Part shown: positions 54,350 through 63,188 of the stretch, piece by piece | How the letters are laid out: each line of letters opens with the position of its first letter | How positions within the stretch are numbered: the first letter of the stretch is position 1 | From: Flavobacterium sp. Root901 | GTDB lineage: Bacteria > Bacteroidota > Bacteroidia > Flavobacteriales > Flavobacteriaceae | Length of the DNA stretch: 64,000 bases | Direction: 5' to 3' | Assembly (NCBI RefSeq): GCF_001429765.1 | Contig: NZ_LMJB01000006.1 | Location: 328,338-392,337 of the forward strand | Notes under the pieces: model-generated | What the model was told of the DNA's origin: nothing | Databases searched by the model: none | The model's input: the letters and a program-made list of their open reading frames with translations, nothing else | Translations under genes and position numbers: made by a program

Positions 54350-55630
54350 ATGAAACTTTGGGAAAAAGGAATACCAACAGATAAACAAATCGAACAATTC
54401 ACTGTTGGAAATGATCGTGAACTGGATTTAGTTTTAGCAAAATACGATGCTTTAGGTTCAATTGCCCACGCCAAAATGCTGGGACAAATTGGATTATTAA
54501 CTGCAGAAGAAACTACATCTTTGGTTGATGCGTTAAACGAAATTATTGCGGATATTGTAGTTGGAAATTTCGAAATTGAAGACAGTTTTGAAGATGTACA
54601 TTCTAAAATCGAATATCTTCTAACAGCAAAATTGGGCGATGCAGGAAAAAAAATCCACACGGCACGTTCCCGTAACGATCAGGTTTTAGTAGATGTTCAT
54701 TTATACCTTAAAGACGAATTAAAAGCAATTAAAGAACAGGTAAAAACACTTTTTGATTTGTTGATGGAATCGGCAGAGAAACATCAAAATGTCTTGCTGC
54801 CGGGTTATACACATTTGCAAATTGCGATGCCATCTTCATTCGGAATGTGGTTTTCTGCTTACGCTGAAAGTCTGATAGATGATATTACAATGCTAAATGC
54901 AGCTTCAAAAATTGTAGATCAGAATCCGTTAGGCTCTGCTGCGGGTTACGGAAGTTCATTCCCAATTAACAGAACATTTACAACACAGGAATTAGGTTTT
55001 GAAACCTTAAAATATAATGCCGTTGCCGCACAAATGAGCCGCGGAAAAGCAGAAAAAACAGTTGCTTTTGCCATGACAAGTGTGGCGGGAACATTATCAA
55101 AATTTGCGATGGATGTTTGTTTGTATATGAGCCAGAATTTTGACTTTATCGGTCTTCCGGCACATCTTACAACAGGTTCGAGCATTATGCCTCACAAGAA
55201 AAATCCGGATGTTTTTGAATTAATCAGAGGAAAATGCAATAAGATTCAGGCGCTTCCTTACGAAATCACTTTAATTACCAATAATCTTCCAAGCGGATAT
55301 CACAGAGATTTGCAATTGTTAAAAGAAGGTTTATTTCCGGCCATTCAAAACCTGAAAGCTTGTCTGGACATTGCAATATTTTCTATAAAAGATATCACGG
55401 TAAAAGATCATATTTTAGAAGATAAAAAATACGATTATTTGTTTACTGTAGACACCTTAAACGAAATGGTAGTAGAAGGAATGCCTTTTAGAGATGCTTA
55501 TAAAGCTGTTGCAGAGCAATTAGAAGCCGGAACATATAAGTCTCCAAAAGAAACAAAACATACACACGAAGGCAGTATTAATAATTTATGTCTCGATGCT
55601 ATAAAAAATAAAATGAAAGCAGCTTTTTAA
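54350..55630 (+). CDS. argH: Argininosuccinate lyase ArgH
   Basis: It cleaves argininosuccinate to arginine and fumarate, the last step. The 426-aa member of the fumarase/aspartase superfamily has EDVHSKIEYLLTAKLGDAGKKIHTARSRNDQV, LLPGYTHLQIAMPSSF with the catalytic His region, and the flexible signature loop TTGSSIMPHKKNPDVFELIRGKC bearing the catalytic Ser. It is the final gene of the operon, followed by a perfect 16-bp terminator stem. It is translated from a start codon abutting tandem repeats. Confidence 0.96.
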   Translation: MKLWEKGIPTDKQIEQFTVGNDRELDLVLAKYDALGSIAHAKMLGQIGLLTAEETTSLVDALNEIIADIVVGNFEIEDSFEDVHSKIEYLLTAKLGDAGKKIHTARSRNDQVLVDVHLYLKDELKAIKEQVKTLFDLLMESAEKHQNVLLPGYTHLQIAMPSSFGMWFSAYAESLIDDITMLNAASKIVDQNPLGSAAGYGSSFPINRTFTTQELGFETLKYNAVAAQMSRGKAEKTVAFAMTSVAGTLSKFAMDVCLYMSQNFDFIGLPAHLTTGSSIMPHKKNPDVFELIRGKCNKIQALPYEITLITNNLPSGYHRDLQLLKEGLFPAIQNLKACLDIAIFSIKDITVKDHILEDKKYDYLFTVDTLNEMVVEGMPFRDAYKAVAEQLEAGTYKSPKETKHTHEGSINNLCLDAIKNKMKAAF

Positions 55631-55659
55631 AGTTTATATTAAGATCGATCCTAAGCCGC

Positions 55660-55697
55660 AAAGCTTCTAAGTTTTTCTATTAAAACTTAGAAGCTTT
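55660..55697 (+). terminator. Terminator of the arginine-proline operon
   Basis: AAAGCTTCTAAGTTTT and AAAACTTAGAAGCTTT, a perfect 16-bp stem with a six-base loop and short T-run, 29 bp after argH. The stem contains the CTAAG/CTTAG motif of the intergenic repeats. Confidence 0.85.
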
Positions 55698-55749
55698 TTG
55701 TTTACTTAAAATAACTATCAAAATTATAAGAAAAGTCGACCTAATTCTA

Positions 55750-55757
55750 TAAATTTG
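55750..55757 (+). promoter_or_regulatory. -7 box for the membrane protein pair
   Basis: TAAATTTG matches TAnnTTTG, 28 bp before the ATG. No TTG at ideal spacing is seen. Confidence 0.45.
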
Positions 55758-55785
55758 AGAAATATTTATTTTTAAGTAAAAGAAT

Positions 55786-56784
55786 ATGACGCAATTTAAC
55801 GAACAGTTAACTCAGGAACTTTTTGAGAAAAATTTAATTACTGAAAATCAGTTTCAGGAAGTTAAGGAGTATCGAAATCTCAATATTTTCTCTTTAAATG
55901 TAGAATTAAAACTATTTCTTTCAATTTCTGTTTTAATGTTTACTTCCGGAATTGGAATTCTCATTTACGACAATATCAACAGTATAGGTCATATCGCTCT
56001 TTTGACTATTTTGTTTATGGTAACCTGCGGCTGTTTTTATTACTGTTTTAAAAATTCCAAAGGTTTTCAAAAGACAGAAACTACATCTGAAAGTCCTTTT
56101 TTAGAATATATTGTTCTAACAGCCAATGTTCTTACCTGCATTTTTATCGGATATCTTCAATTTCAGTATAAAGCTTTTGGCACACATTACGGTCTGGCAA
56201 CATTAATTCCCACAATTGTTAGTTTTGGCTGTGCTTATTATTTTGATAATAAAAGTGTCCTGACAATTGCAGTTACTGGTTTGGCGGCATATGTTGGTCT
56301 TTCTGTTACGCCTCAGGATATTTTTAATGGTAATAATGATTTTTATGAAAATCAGAGTTTAAGCTATTCAGCTGTTTTTCTTGGAATGGTATTAATTCTA
56401 TGGACGATTTACAGCTTCAAAATTAATCTAAAAACACATTTTGCCCTGGTCTATCTCACTTTTGCGCTTCATATTATTAGTGTTGCTTCCATAACAAATA
56501 TGTTAAATGAGGAAATAACCTGGCTTCTTTTTACTTTAATTTTAGCAGGTTCATCGGTTTATTTTTATAAAGTCAGTTATCAGCAAAAATCAATTTCACT
56601 TTATGTTTTCATGATTATTTACGCTTTTATAGGAATAAATATTTTTCTGTTCCAAATCTTTAAACATGTTGATTTTAATGATCTTTGGGAATTGTTTTTT
56701 CTTCTGCTTCCACCTTATTTTATCATTTCAATTGTTATGTTCATAAAACTGATTAAAAACTTCAATAGAGAAATTGCAAAATGA
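55786..56784 (+). CDS. DUF2157-like multi-pass membrane protein
   Basis: A 332-aa inner membrane protein with a soluble N-terminal stretch of about 45 residues (LTQELFEKNLITENQFQEVKEYR, the DUF2157-type entry) and about ten membrane helices after it. It resembles the DUF2157 family, of unknown function. The next gene overlaps it by 4 bp, and the two are similar in layout (soluble start with an E-x-x-x-x-F-I/L-x-x-x-Q pattern, then many helices). They probably form a heteromeric membrane complex. Confidence 0.72.
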   Translation: MTQFNEQLTQELFEKNLITENQFQEVKEYRNLNIFSLNVELKLFLSISVLMFTSGIGILIYDNINSIGHIALLTILFMVTCGCFYYCFKNSKGFQKTETTSESPFLEYIVLTANVLTCIFIGYLQFQYKAFGTHYGLATLIPTIVSFGCAYYFDNKSVLTIAVTGLAAYVGLSVTPQDIFNGNNDFYENQSLSYSAVFLGMVLILWTIYSFKINLKTHFALVYLTFALHIISVASITNMLNEEITWLLFTLILAGSSVYFYKVSYQQKSISLYVFMIIYAFIGINIFLFQIFKHVDFNDLWELFFLLLPPYFIISIVMFIKLIKNFNREIAK

Positions 56785-57950
56785 TAGTACACGATAAAAA
56801 TTTATTACATAATTCGGCTTTAATAACCGAAGCAGAAAATCTTGAAAATGGAGGTTTTATAAGCAAAGAACAAAAAAAGATCATAAAAAAAACACTTCCG
56901 GCTTTTACCAGTCAAAGTAATATTTTAGTTCGCATAGGGTTCTTTTTGCTTGGATCGTTTCTGTACTCATCTATTTGTAGTCTTATCTCTTTAATTGCAT
57001 TATCTGTTCATGACTACTTTTTAAAAATTTGCTGCTTTATTTTTGCAGGAATTGGAGTTGCTGGTGCAGAATTTTTAGCAAAACAAAAAATTTACAGACA
57101 CGGTTTAGACGACGCCTTTATTTTAGGAATACTTTTAAATGTGGGAGTGGGTGTATTTGTATTCACAGAAGATTTTGAAACAATTATAACTCCTGCAATT
57201 TTTGTAGCACTTACTTCTTTTTTAACTTACAAAAGATATTTGCATTTATTATCAATGCTGGTGTTTTGTTTTGCAGTTTCGGCTGTTTTGTTCTTCGGAA
57301 TGTTTGAGATTGGAGATATTGGAAAGAGCATTTTACCATTTGCAGCAATGCTGGCTTCGGGGGGATTTTATTTTTTTACAAAGCAAAGAATTAAGAATTT
57401 AAAAGAATCATATTATTACAATGGATTGTTATTAGCGAACAGCTTTTGTCTGATTCTGTTTTATGTTTCGTGTAATTATCTGGTTGTAAGAGAACTTTCT
57501 TCAGAACTTTTAGGTGTAGATGTTCTTCCGGGAAAGGATATTCCGTTTTCCTATTTCTTTTATGCTTTTACATTTATTGTTCCAATTGTGTATTTGGTGC
57601 AGGCTTTAAAAACAAAAGACAGAATAATGCTGTGGATTAGCTTTGCAGCAATTGCTTTTACAATTTTTACAATCAGATTTTATTATTCTGTGTTGCCCAT
57701 TGAAGCAGGATTAACGATTGGAGGTTTAATAATGTTCGGAATTGCTTATTTCTCTATCCAAAATCTGAAAAATAAAGAATCCGGAATGACTTTTAAACCA
57801 GATAGAATTAATCATTCAAATGCTATTTTAAATGCTGAAACATTAATTGTAGCTTCCGCGTTAGGAGTAAAACCAGAAGTTAAAACGGGCTCGCCAATTG
57901 AATTTGAAGGAGGAGATTTTAGCGGCGGCGGATCTGGAGGAAGTTTTTAG
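56781..57950 (+). CDS. Multi-pass membrane protein with glycine-serine tail
   Basis: A 389-aa membrane protein related in layout to its upstream partner: a soluble start (EAENLENGGFISKEQKKIIKKTLP), then about ten helices. The C-terminus after the last helix has a cytoplasmic or periplasmic stretch ending GGDFSGGGSGGSF. Such Gly-rich C-termini also occur in TPM-domain and similar membrane proteins. It overlaps the upstream gene by 4 bp (ATGA type), so the two are co-translated. A bidirectional terminator follows. Function unknown. Confidence 0.7.
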   Translation: MIVHDKNLLHNSALITEAENLENGGFISKEQKKIIKKTLPAFTSQSNILVRIGFFLLGSFLYSSICSLISLIALSVHDYFLKICCFIFAGIGVAGAEFLAKQKIYRHGLDDAFILGILLNVGVGVFVFTEDFETIITPAIFVALTSFLTYKRYLHLLSMLVFCFAVSAVLFFGMFEIGDIGKSILPFAAMLASGGFYFFTKQRIKNLKESYYYNGLLLANSFCLILFYVSCNYLVVRELSSELLGVDVLPGKDIPFSYFFYAFTFIVPIVYLVQALKTKDRIMLWISFAAIAFTIFTIRFYYSVLPIEAGLTIGGLIMFGIAYFSIQNLKNKESGMTFKPDRINHSNAILNAETLIVASALGVKPEVKTGSPIEFEGGDFSGGGSGGSF

Positions 57951-57952
57951 AA

Positions 57953-57990
57953 TTTAGAGTTATGAGTTTAAATAGTTTCATAACTCTAAA
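57953..57990. terminator. Bidirectional terminator
   Basis: TTTAGAGTTATGA and TCATAACTCTAAA form a perfect 13-bp stem between the membrane protein gene and the convergent ytxJ. Confidence 0.75.
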
Positions 57991-58002
57991 TTTATACTTT
58001 AT

Positions 58003-58392
58003 TTAAATTTTGGTTTTTAGTGCTTCTGCGTCAATATCGCTGTGCGAAACATTGTAAACTGCTTTTCCGTTTTTAATTAAAATTAATTGTGGTGATTCAT
58101 GATAAACACCAAACCGGCTTGCGATTTCATTTGAAATATCACGATGTGCAATCAAATCTAAAAAATAAGCATCAACAACTTCTTCAAGATCAAATTCTCT
58201 TTCAAATTGTTTTAAAGCCATACGGCTGATACTGCATCTTGTGCTGTGTTTAAAGATTACAACTGGTTTTTCATTAGATATTGCTTCAATTTCCATTAAT
58301 TGATGAATATCGGTCAATTCTGTCCAATTGACTTTACTTTTTGGAGAATCAGGGTTCTCAGAACTTCCGAAGATCGAATTTAAAAAACTCAT
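58003..58392 (-). CDS. ytxJ: Bacillithiol system redox protein YtxJ
   Basis: A 129-aa thioredoxin-fold protein of the YtxJ family. The single redox cysteine is in HSTRCSISRMALKQFE, with VVDAYFLDLIAHRDISNEIASRFGVYHESPQLILIKNG giving the cis-proline and final strands. In Firmicutes and Bacteroidota members it is linked to bacillithiol, used as a bacilliredoxin-like partner. Its presence suggests that this organism uses bacillithiol. The 206 bp between its start and clpB is AT-rich with no clear feature. Confidence 0.88.
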   Translation of the reverse strand: MSFLNSIFGSSENPDSPKSKVNWTELTDIHQLMEIEAISNEKPVVIFKHSTRCSISRMALKQFEREFDLEEVVDAYFLDLIAHRDISNEIASRFGVYHESPQLILIKNGKAVYNVSHSDIDAEALKTKI

Positions 58393-58598
58393 ATTTGGCT
58401 TATTTTATGACTTTTTGACATCTAAAACTGATTAAAATCAGCTTTTATGAGCCATTTTGTCTTTATTTTAACTGTGGAATGTAATTTGAATATTACATAG
58501 CAAAGTTAAATCTTTTGAATTAAATATCTAACTCAATAAGTAGTAACTTTAATGTAATCAAATATTAAAAACAAAAAAATCAATCAAATCTTAAAAAT

Positions 58599-61199
58599 AT
58601 GAATATAAATAAATTTACAATCAAATCGCAGGAAGCCATACAGTTGTCGCAGCAATTAGCACAGCGAAATGGTCAGCAGCAAATTGAAAATGAACATATT
58701 TTCAAAGCAATTTTTGAAGTTGATGAAAACGTGGCCCCTTTTATATTGAAAAAACTTAATGTAAATGTACCATTGTTTTTACAAATCCTGGACAGTACAA
58801 TTCAGAGTTTTCCAAAAGTTTCCGGCGGCGATATCCTGCTGTCCAGAGACGCAAACAAAGCTTTGAATGAAGCAGAAATCATCGCACAAAAAATGAATGA
58901 TGAATATGTTTCAATCGAACATTTAATTCTGGCAATTTTTGATTCAAAAAGTAAAGTTTCTCAGATTTTAAAGGATCAGGGAGTTACTGGAAAAGGTTTA
59001 AAAGCAGCGATTGAAGAACTTCGTAAAGGCGAAAGAGTAACATCTGCTTCTGCTGAAGAAACATATAATTCCTTAAATAAATACGCTAAAAATTTAAATG
59101 AATTAGCACGTACCGGAAAACTGGATCCTGTTATTGGCCGTGACGAAGAAATTCGTCGTGTATTACAGATTCTGACCCGTAGAACAAAAAATAATCCAAT
59201 GCTGATTGGTGAACCCGGAGTTGGTAAAACTGCAATTGCCGAAGGATTGGCGCACAGAATTGTTGACGGGGACGTTCCTGAAAATTTGAAGGAAAAAATT
59301 GTTTTTTCTCTGGATATGGGAGCGTTGATAGCGGGAGCAAAATTTAAGGGAGAATTTGAAGAACGTTTAAAATCGGTTGTAAAAGAAGTTACAGCAGCAG
59401 AAGGTGATATCGTTTTGTTTATCGACGAGATTCATACGCTTGTGGGAGCGGGTGGAGGAGAAGGTGCGATGGATGCGGCCAATATTCTAAAACCGGCTTT
59501 GGCGCGTGGTGAACTTAGAGCAATTGGGGCTACAACTTTAGATGAATATCAAAAATATTTTGAAAAAGATAAAGCGCTTGAAAGACGTTTCCAAAAAGTT
59601 TTAATCGACGAACCGGATACAGAAAGTGCAATTTCAATTTTACGTGGAATTAAAGAAAAATACGAGACGCATCATAAAGTACAGATTAAAGATGAAGCTA
59701 TAATTGCCGCAGTCGAACTTTCGCAGCGTTATATCACAAATCGTTTCTTACCGGATAAAGCAATTGACTTAATGGATGAGGCAGCTTCTAAACTGCGTAT
59801 GGAAATCAATTCAAAACCTGAGGAATTAGATGTTCTGGATCGTAAAATTATGCAGCTCGAAATTGAAATTGAAGCCATTAAACGTGAGAAAGAAGAAAGT
59901 AAACTGAAAATCCTGCATATGGATTTGGCAAACTTAAAAGAAGAACGCAACGAAATCTACGCCAGATGGAAATCTGAAAAAGATATTGTTGACGGAATTC
60001 AGGCTGTAAAACTTGAAATCGAAGATTTTAAATATGAAGCTGAACGCGCAGAACGTGAAGGTGATTACGGAAAAGTAGCTGAAATTCGTTACGGAAAAAT
60101 AAAAGAAGCGCAAGAACGTCAGGATGCATTGCAAAAGCAATTGTTGGAATTTCAATCTGGTAATTCTTTAATTAAAGAAGAAGTTACCAGAGAAGATATT
60201 GCCGAAGTTGTGGCAAAATGGACGGGTATTCCGGTTATGAAAATGCTTCAGACAGAGCGTGAAAAACTATTGCATCTTGAAGACGAATTGCATAAACGTG
60301 TAGTAGGACAGGAAGAGGCAATTGAAGCCGTGAGTGATGCAGTTCGAAGAAGTCGTGCAGGTTTGCAGGATATGAAAAAACCAGTTGGAACATTCTTATT
60401 TTTAGGAACAACCGGAGTTGGTAAAACAGAGCTGGCAAAAGCTTTGGCTGAATATCTTTTTGATGATGAAAATGCGATGACGCGTATTGATATGAGTGAG
60501 TATCAGGAACGTCATAGTGTGAGCCGTTTGGTTGGTGCGCCTCCGGGATATGTTGGATATGATGAAGGAGGTCAGTTGACTGAAGCTGTTCGTAGAAAAC
60601 CATATTCTGTTATTTTGCTGGATGAGATCGAAAAAGCACATCCGGATACTTTCAATATTTTACTGCAGGTTCTTGACGAAGGCCGATTAACAGATAACAA
60701 AGGCCGTCTTGCTGATTTCAAAAACACAATTATTATTATGACCTCAAATATGGGAAGTCATATTATACAAGAGAAATTTGAAAACTTAAAAGGAAGTGTT
60801 GAAGCAGCTACAGAAGCCGCTAAAAATGAAGTGCTTGGATTGCTAAAACAAACGGTTCGTCCTGAGTTTATTAACCGTATCGACGAAATTGTAATGTTTA
60901 CACCGCTTACAGTTGACAATATTTCTAAAATTGTAAGTCTGCAATTAAAGAGCGTTACAAAAATGCTGGCTTTGCAAGGCATTACTATGGATGCAACTCC
61001 TGAGGCAATTGCTTATTTGTCAGACAAAGGATATGATCCGCATTTTGGCGCCAGACCAGTAAAACGTGTAGTGCAGAGAGAAGTTTTAAATCAATTGTCA
61101 AAAGAAATTCTGGCAGGAAATATAACAACAGACAGCATCATTTTATTAGATGCTTTTGATGGAAAATTGGTTTTTAGAAACCAGTCACAAGAAGTTTAA
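58599..61199 (+). CDS. clpB: ATP-dependent chaperone ClpB
   Basis: A protein disaggregase acting with DnaK on heat-damaged proteins. The 866-aa length is full. The N-terminal repeat domain is followed by AAA+ module 1 (Walker A GEPGVGKT, Walker [16 protein letters not shown]), the M-domain coiled coil (about 410-530) that marks ClpB rather than ClpA/C, and AAA+ module 2 ([21 protein letters not shown]). A C-terminal small domain ends normally. No CIRCE-type heat-shock operator was found upstream. It is monocistronic with a terminator. Confidence 0.97.
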   Translation: MNINKFTIKSQEAIQLSQQLAQRNGQQQIENEHIFKAIFEVDENVAPFILKKLNVNVPLFLQILDSTIQSFPKVSGGDILLSRDANKALNEAEIIAQKMNDEYVSIEHLILAIFDSKSKVSQILKDQGVTGKGLKAAIEELRKGERVTSASAEETYNSLNKYAKNLNELARTGKLDPVIGRDEEIRRVLQILTRRTKNNPMLIGEPGVGKTAIAEGLAHRIVDGDVPENLKEKIVFSLDMGALIAGAKFKGEFEERLKSVVKEVTAAEGDIVLFIDEIHTLVGAGGGEGAMDAANILKPALARGELRAIGATTLDEYQKYFEKDKALERRFQKVLIDEPDTESAISILRGIKEKYETHHKVQIKDEAIIAAVELSQRYITNRFLPDKAIDLMDEAASKLRMEINSKPEELDVLDRKIMQLEIEIEAIKREKEESKLKILHMDLANLKEERNEIYARWKSEKDIVDGIQAVKLEIEDFKYEAERAEREGDYGKVAEIRYGKIKEAQERQDALQKQLLEFQSGNSLIKEEVTREDIAEVVAKWTGIPVMKMLQTEREKLLHLEDELHKRVVGQEEAIEAVSDAVRRSRAGLQDMKKPVGTFLFLGTTGVGKTELAKALAEYLFDDENAMTRIDMSEYQERHSVSRLVGAPPGYVGYDEGGQLTEAVRRKPYSVILLDEIEKAHPDTFNILLQVLDEGRLTDNKGRLADFKNTIIIMTSNMGSHIIQEKFENLKGSVEAATEAAKNEVLGLLKQTVRPEFINRIDEIVMFTPLTVDNISKIVSLQLKSVTKMLALQGITMDATPEAIAYLSDKGYDPHFGARPVKRVVQREVLNQLSKEILAGNITTDSIILLDAFDGKLVFRNQSQEV

Positions 61200-61230
61200 T
61201 AATTTGTTTAGTTAATTGTTAAATTCGAAG

Positions 61231-61260
61231 AACACCAGTCGAAAGGCTGGTGTTTTTTTT
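61231..61260 (+). terminator. Terminator of clpB
   Basis: AACACCAG and CTGGTGTT arms with an eight-base loop and a T8 run. Confidence 0.85.
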
Positions 61261-61351
61261 ATCCGTGAATATTGAAACTTTTTTCAAAATTCATATAAGT
61301 AAATTTTCGCTTTAATTCTCAAATTTACATTAACATATAAAACAAATCATT

Positions 61352-61471
61352 ATGAATAATATTTTTAGAGGATTGCTGGCCGGTTACGGAGCAAAAAAAT
61401 TAGGCGGAGGCTGTTTTGGAACTATAATCGTTTTTATAATTCTATGGGTTTTATTAGGTCAGTGCAGTTAA
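61352..61471 (+). CDS. 39-aa small membrane protein
   Basis: ATG, 39 codons and TAA between clpB and the DUF808 gene. The peptide starts MNNIFRGLLAGYGAKKLGGG, has two cysteines and one hydrophobic helix (FGTIIVFIILWVLLGQ), as in small stress-related or membrane-modulating proteins. A purine-poor upstream region gives only weak ribosome-binding support. Codon use is like the neighbours and the hydrophobic pattern is unlikely by chance, so I judge it real. Function unknown. Confidence 0.6.
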   Translation: MNNIFRGLLAGYGAKKLGGGCFGTIIVFIILWVLLGQCS

Positions 61472-61551
61472 AATTAAATCCAATTTTAGTTAAAAGGATT
61501 CGCATAAAAAGTAGTAGATTCGCGCAACTAAATTAAAAAAGACAAAATATA

Positions 61552-62430
61552 ATGGCATCAGGTTTTTTCGTACTATTAGACGATATAGCAGCAATTATGG
61601 ACGATGTTGCAGTAATGAGTAAAATCGCAGCAAAAAAAACAGCAGGGATTTTAGGAGATGACTTAGCAGTAAATGCAGAAAAAGCCTCTGGTTTTGCTTC
61701 TTCAAGAGAACTTCCTGTTTTATGGGCGATTAGTAAAGGTTCATTACTTAACAAAATTATAATTCTTCCAATCGCCTTTTTATTAAGTGCATTTTTACCT
61801 GTTGCAATTATTGTAATTTTAGTTCTTGGAGGACTTTTTCTGGCCTATGAAGGAGCCGAAAAAATTTACGAATTTATTTTTCCTCATTCACATGAAGAGG
61901 CAGAAGGAATTACAGAAGAAGTTCTGACAGAAGAACAAATTTTGGAAGCAGAAAAAGGTAAAATAAAATCGGCAATTGTAACCGATTTTATTTTATCTGT
62001 AGAAATCGTAATCATTGCTTTAGGAACTGTTATTGAAGAGCCGCTTATGCAGCAAATTATTGTGACATCAATAATCGCAGTAATAGCAACAATTGGTGTA
62101 TATGGTATCGTGGCCCTGATTGTAAGAATGGACGAAGCAGGTTATAAGCTAATTAAATTTGGCAAAGGAGAAAAAAGCATCTCTAAATTCATCGGGAATA
62201 TTTTAGTAAAAGCGCTTCCTTTAGTAATTAAAAGTTTGACCGTTATTGGTACTGTTGCTTTAATATTAGTTGCCGGAGGTATCTTCGTACATTACATTCC
62301 CTATTTTCACCATTTATCAGAAGAAATTAAAATTCCATCAATAATTAAGGAATTTGTAGTTGGACTTGTTTTAGGTTTTATTGTTTTAGGAATTATAAAC
62401 CTATTTAAAAAAGTGCTGGGTAAAAAATAA
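61552..62430 (+). CDS. DUF808 (YedI-like) membrane protein
   Basis: A 292-aa inner membrane protein of the DUF808/YedI family, recognisable by MASGFFVLLDDIAAIMDDVAVMSKIAAKKTAGILGDDLAVNAEKASGF at the N-terminus and AYEGAEKIYEFIFPH after the second helix. About six membrane helices follow, with an acidic cytoplasmic segment (EEVLTEEQILEAEKGKIKSA). The family is conserved but uncharacterised. It is 80 bp downstream of the 39-aa membrane peptide, with which it might be transcribed. Confidence 0.88.
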   Translation: MASGFFVLLDDIAAIMDDVAVMSKIAAKKTAGILGDDLAVNAEKASGFASSRELPVLWAISKGSLLNKIIILPIAFLLSAFLPVAIIVILVLGGLFLAYEGAEKIYEFIFPHSHEEAEGITEEVLTEEQILEAEKGKIKSAIVTDFILSVEIVIIALGTVIEEPLMQQIIVTSIIAVIATIGVYGIVALIVRMDEAGYKLIKFGKGEKSISKFIGNILVKALPLVIKSLTVIGTVALILVAGGIFVHYIPYFHHLSEEIKIPSIIKEFVVGLVLGFIVLGIINLFKKVLGKK

Positions 62431-62579
62431 TCACAATTAAATTTATTTTTTGGCATTTTTTTTGTTAATATATTTATTTATAACTAATTAGTGATTTAGT
62501 TGAAAAAAAATAACAATTTTTAAAGCAACTATTATCATTTATTAGTATCTATGTACAAATAAGAACAAATTATTATTCT

Positions 62580-62990
62580 ATGAAAAATTTTAAATTACAA
62601 TCAATTGCATTAATGTTATTATTCTTTGTAGCATTAACTTCTTGCAGCAGCGATGATTCTCCAAATGAAGATGTTGTTTACAAAAGTGCTTTTGCAACTG
62701 AAGTATCGGGACCATTAACTGGAAAAGTAGGTCAGGAACTTAGTTATGCAATCACTTTCAGAGTAGAAAATGGCTGTGGTGAATTTAATCAATTAACAGA
62801 TGTTGAATTTAATAAAGAGCCTGGATATCAGGTTGAAGCGAAATATCCAAAAGCTTCTTGCGACAGACCTGATCCTGAAAACAGAGTAACTATATATAAA
62901 ATTACTACATCTAAAGCAGGAACTTATTATTTAAGAATTGCTAAATCTGAAACAGAATATATAGTAACCAAAGTAGTTATTACTGACTAA
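62580..62990 (+). CDS. Small surface-type lipoprotein
   Basis: A 136-aa lipoprotein (leader ending FFVALTSCSSDD). The acidic residues right after the lipid cysteine (CSSDDSPNED) resemble the Bacteroidota surface-export signal. The mature part is a single beta-rich domain with two further cysteines (NGCGEF and KASCDRPDP) that may form a disulfide, and an Ig-like C-terminal pattern (AGTYYLRIAKSETEYIVTKVVI). I recognise no named family. It is single, with a terminator 20 bp after the stop. Confidence 0.75.
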   Translation: MKNFKLQSIALMLLFFVALTSCSSDDSPNEDVVYKSAFATEVSGPLTGKVGQELSYAITFRVENGCGEFNQLTDVEFNKEPGYQVEAKYPKASCDRPDPENRVTIYKITTSKAGTYYLRIAKSETEYIVTKVVITD

Positions 62991-63010
62991 TTTTGTTTAT
63001 TTAAGTATTT

Positions 63011-63044
63011 AAAAACCGTTTTACCATCGTAAAGCGGTTTTTTT
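63011..63044 (+). terminator. Terminator of the small lipoprotein gene
   Basis: AAAAACCGTTTTAC and GTAAAGCGGTTTTT arms (one G-T pair) around a four-base loop, then a T-run. Confidence 0.85.
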
Positions 63045-63140
63045 GTTTCAGTTATCTGAAAGCTTTTTAGGACAAATTAATCATTCAAGGAAATGTTGCT
63101 GAAATTAATTTTTTCTTAGAACTCTATCAAACTCATTCTT

Positions 63141-63170
63141 TTGTCATTCCTATAAAAAACACTATTTTTG
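63141..63170 (+). promoter_or_regulatory. Predicted promoter of the carbon-nitrogen hydrolase gene
   Basis: TTG, 19 bp, TATTTTTG is a full consensus match. The -7 box ends 18 bp before the ATG. Confidence 0.75.
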
Positions 63171-63188
63171 TACTCTAAATTTTATGTC

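Noticed and set aside
60235..60603. Minus-strand 122-codon frame inside clpB
   Set aside because: It lies opposite the second AAA+ module, whose motifs are intact; no independent support.
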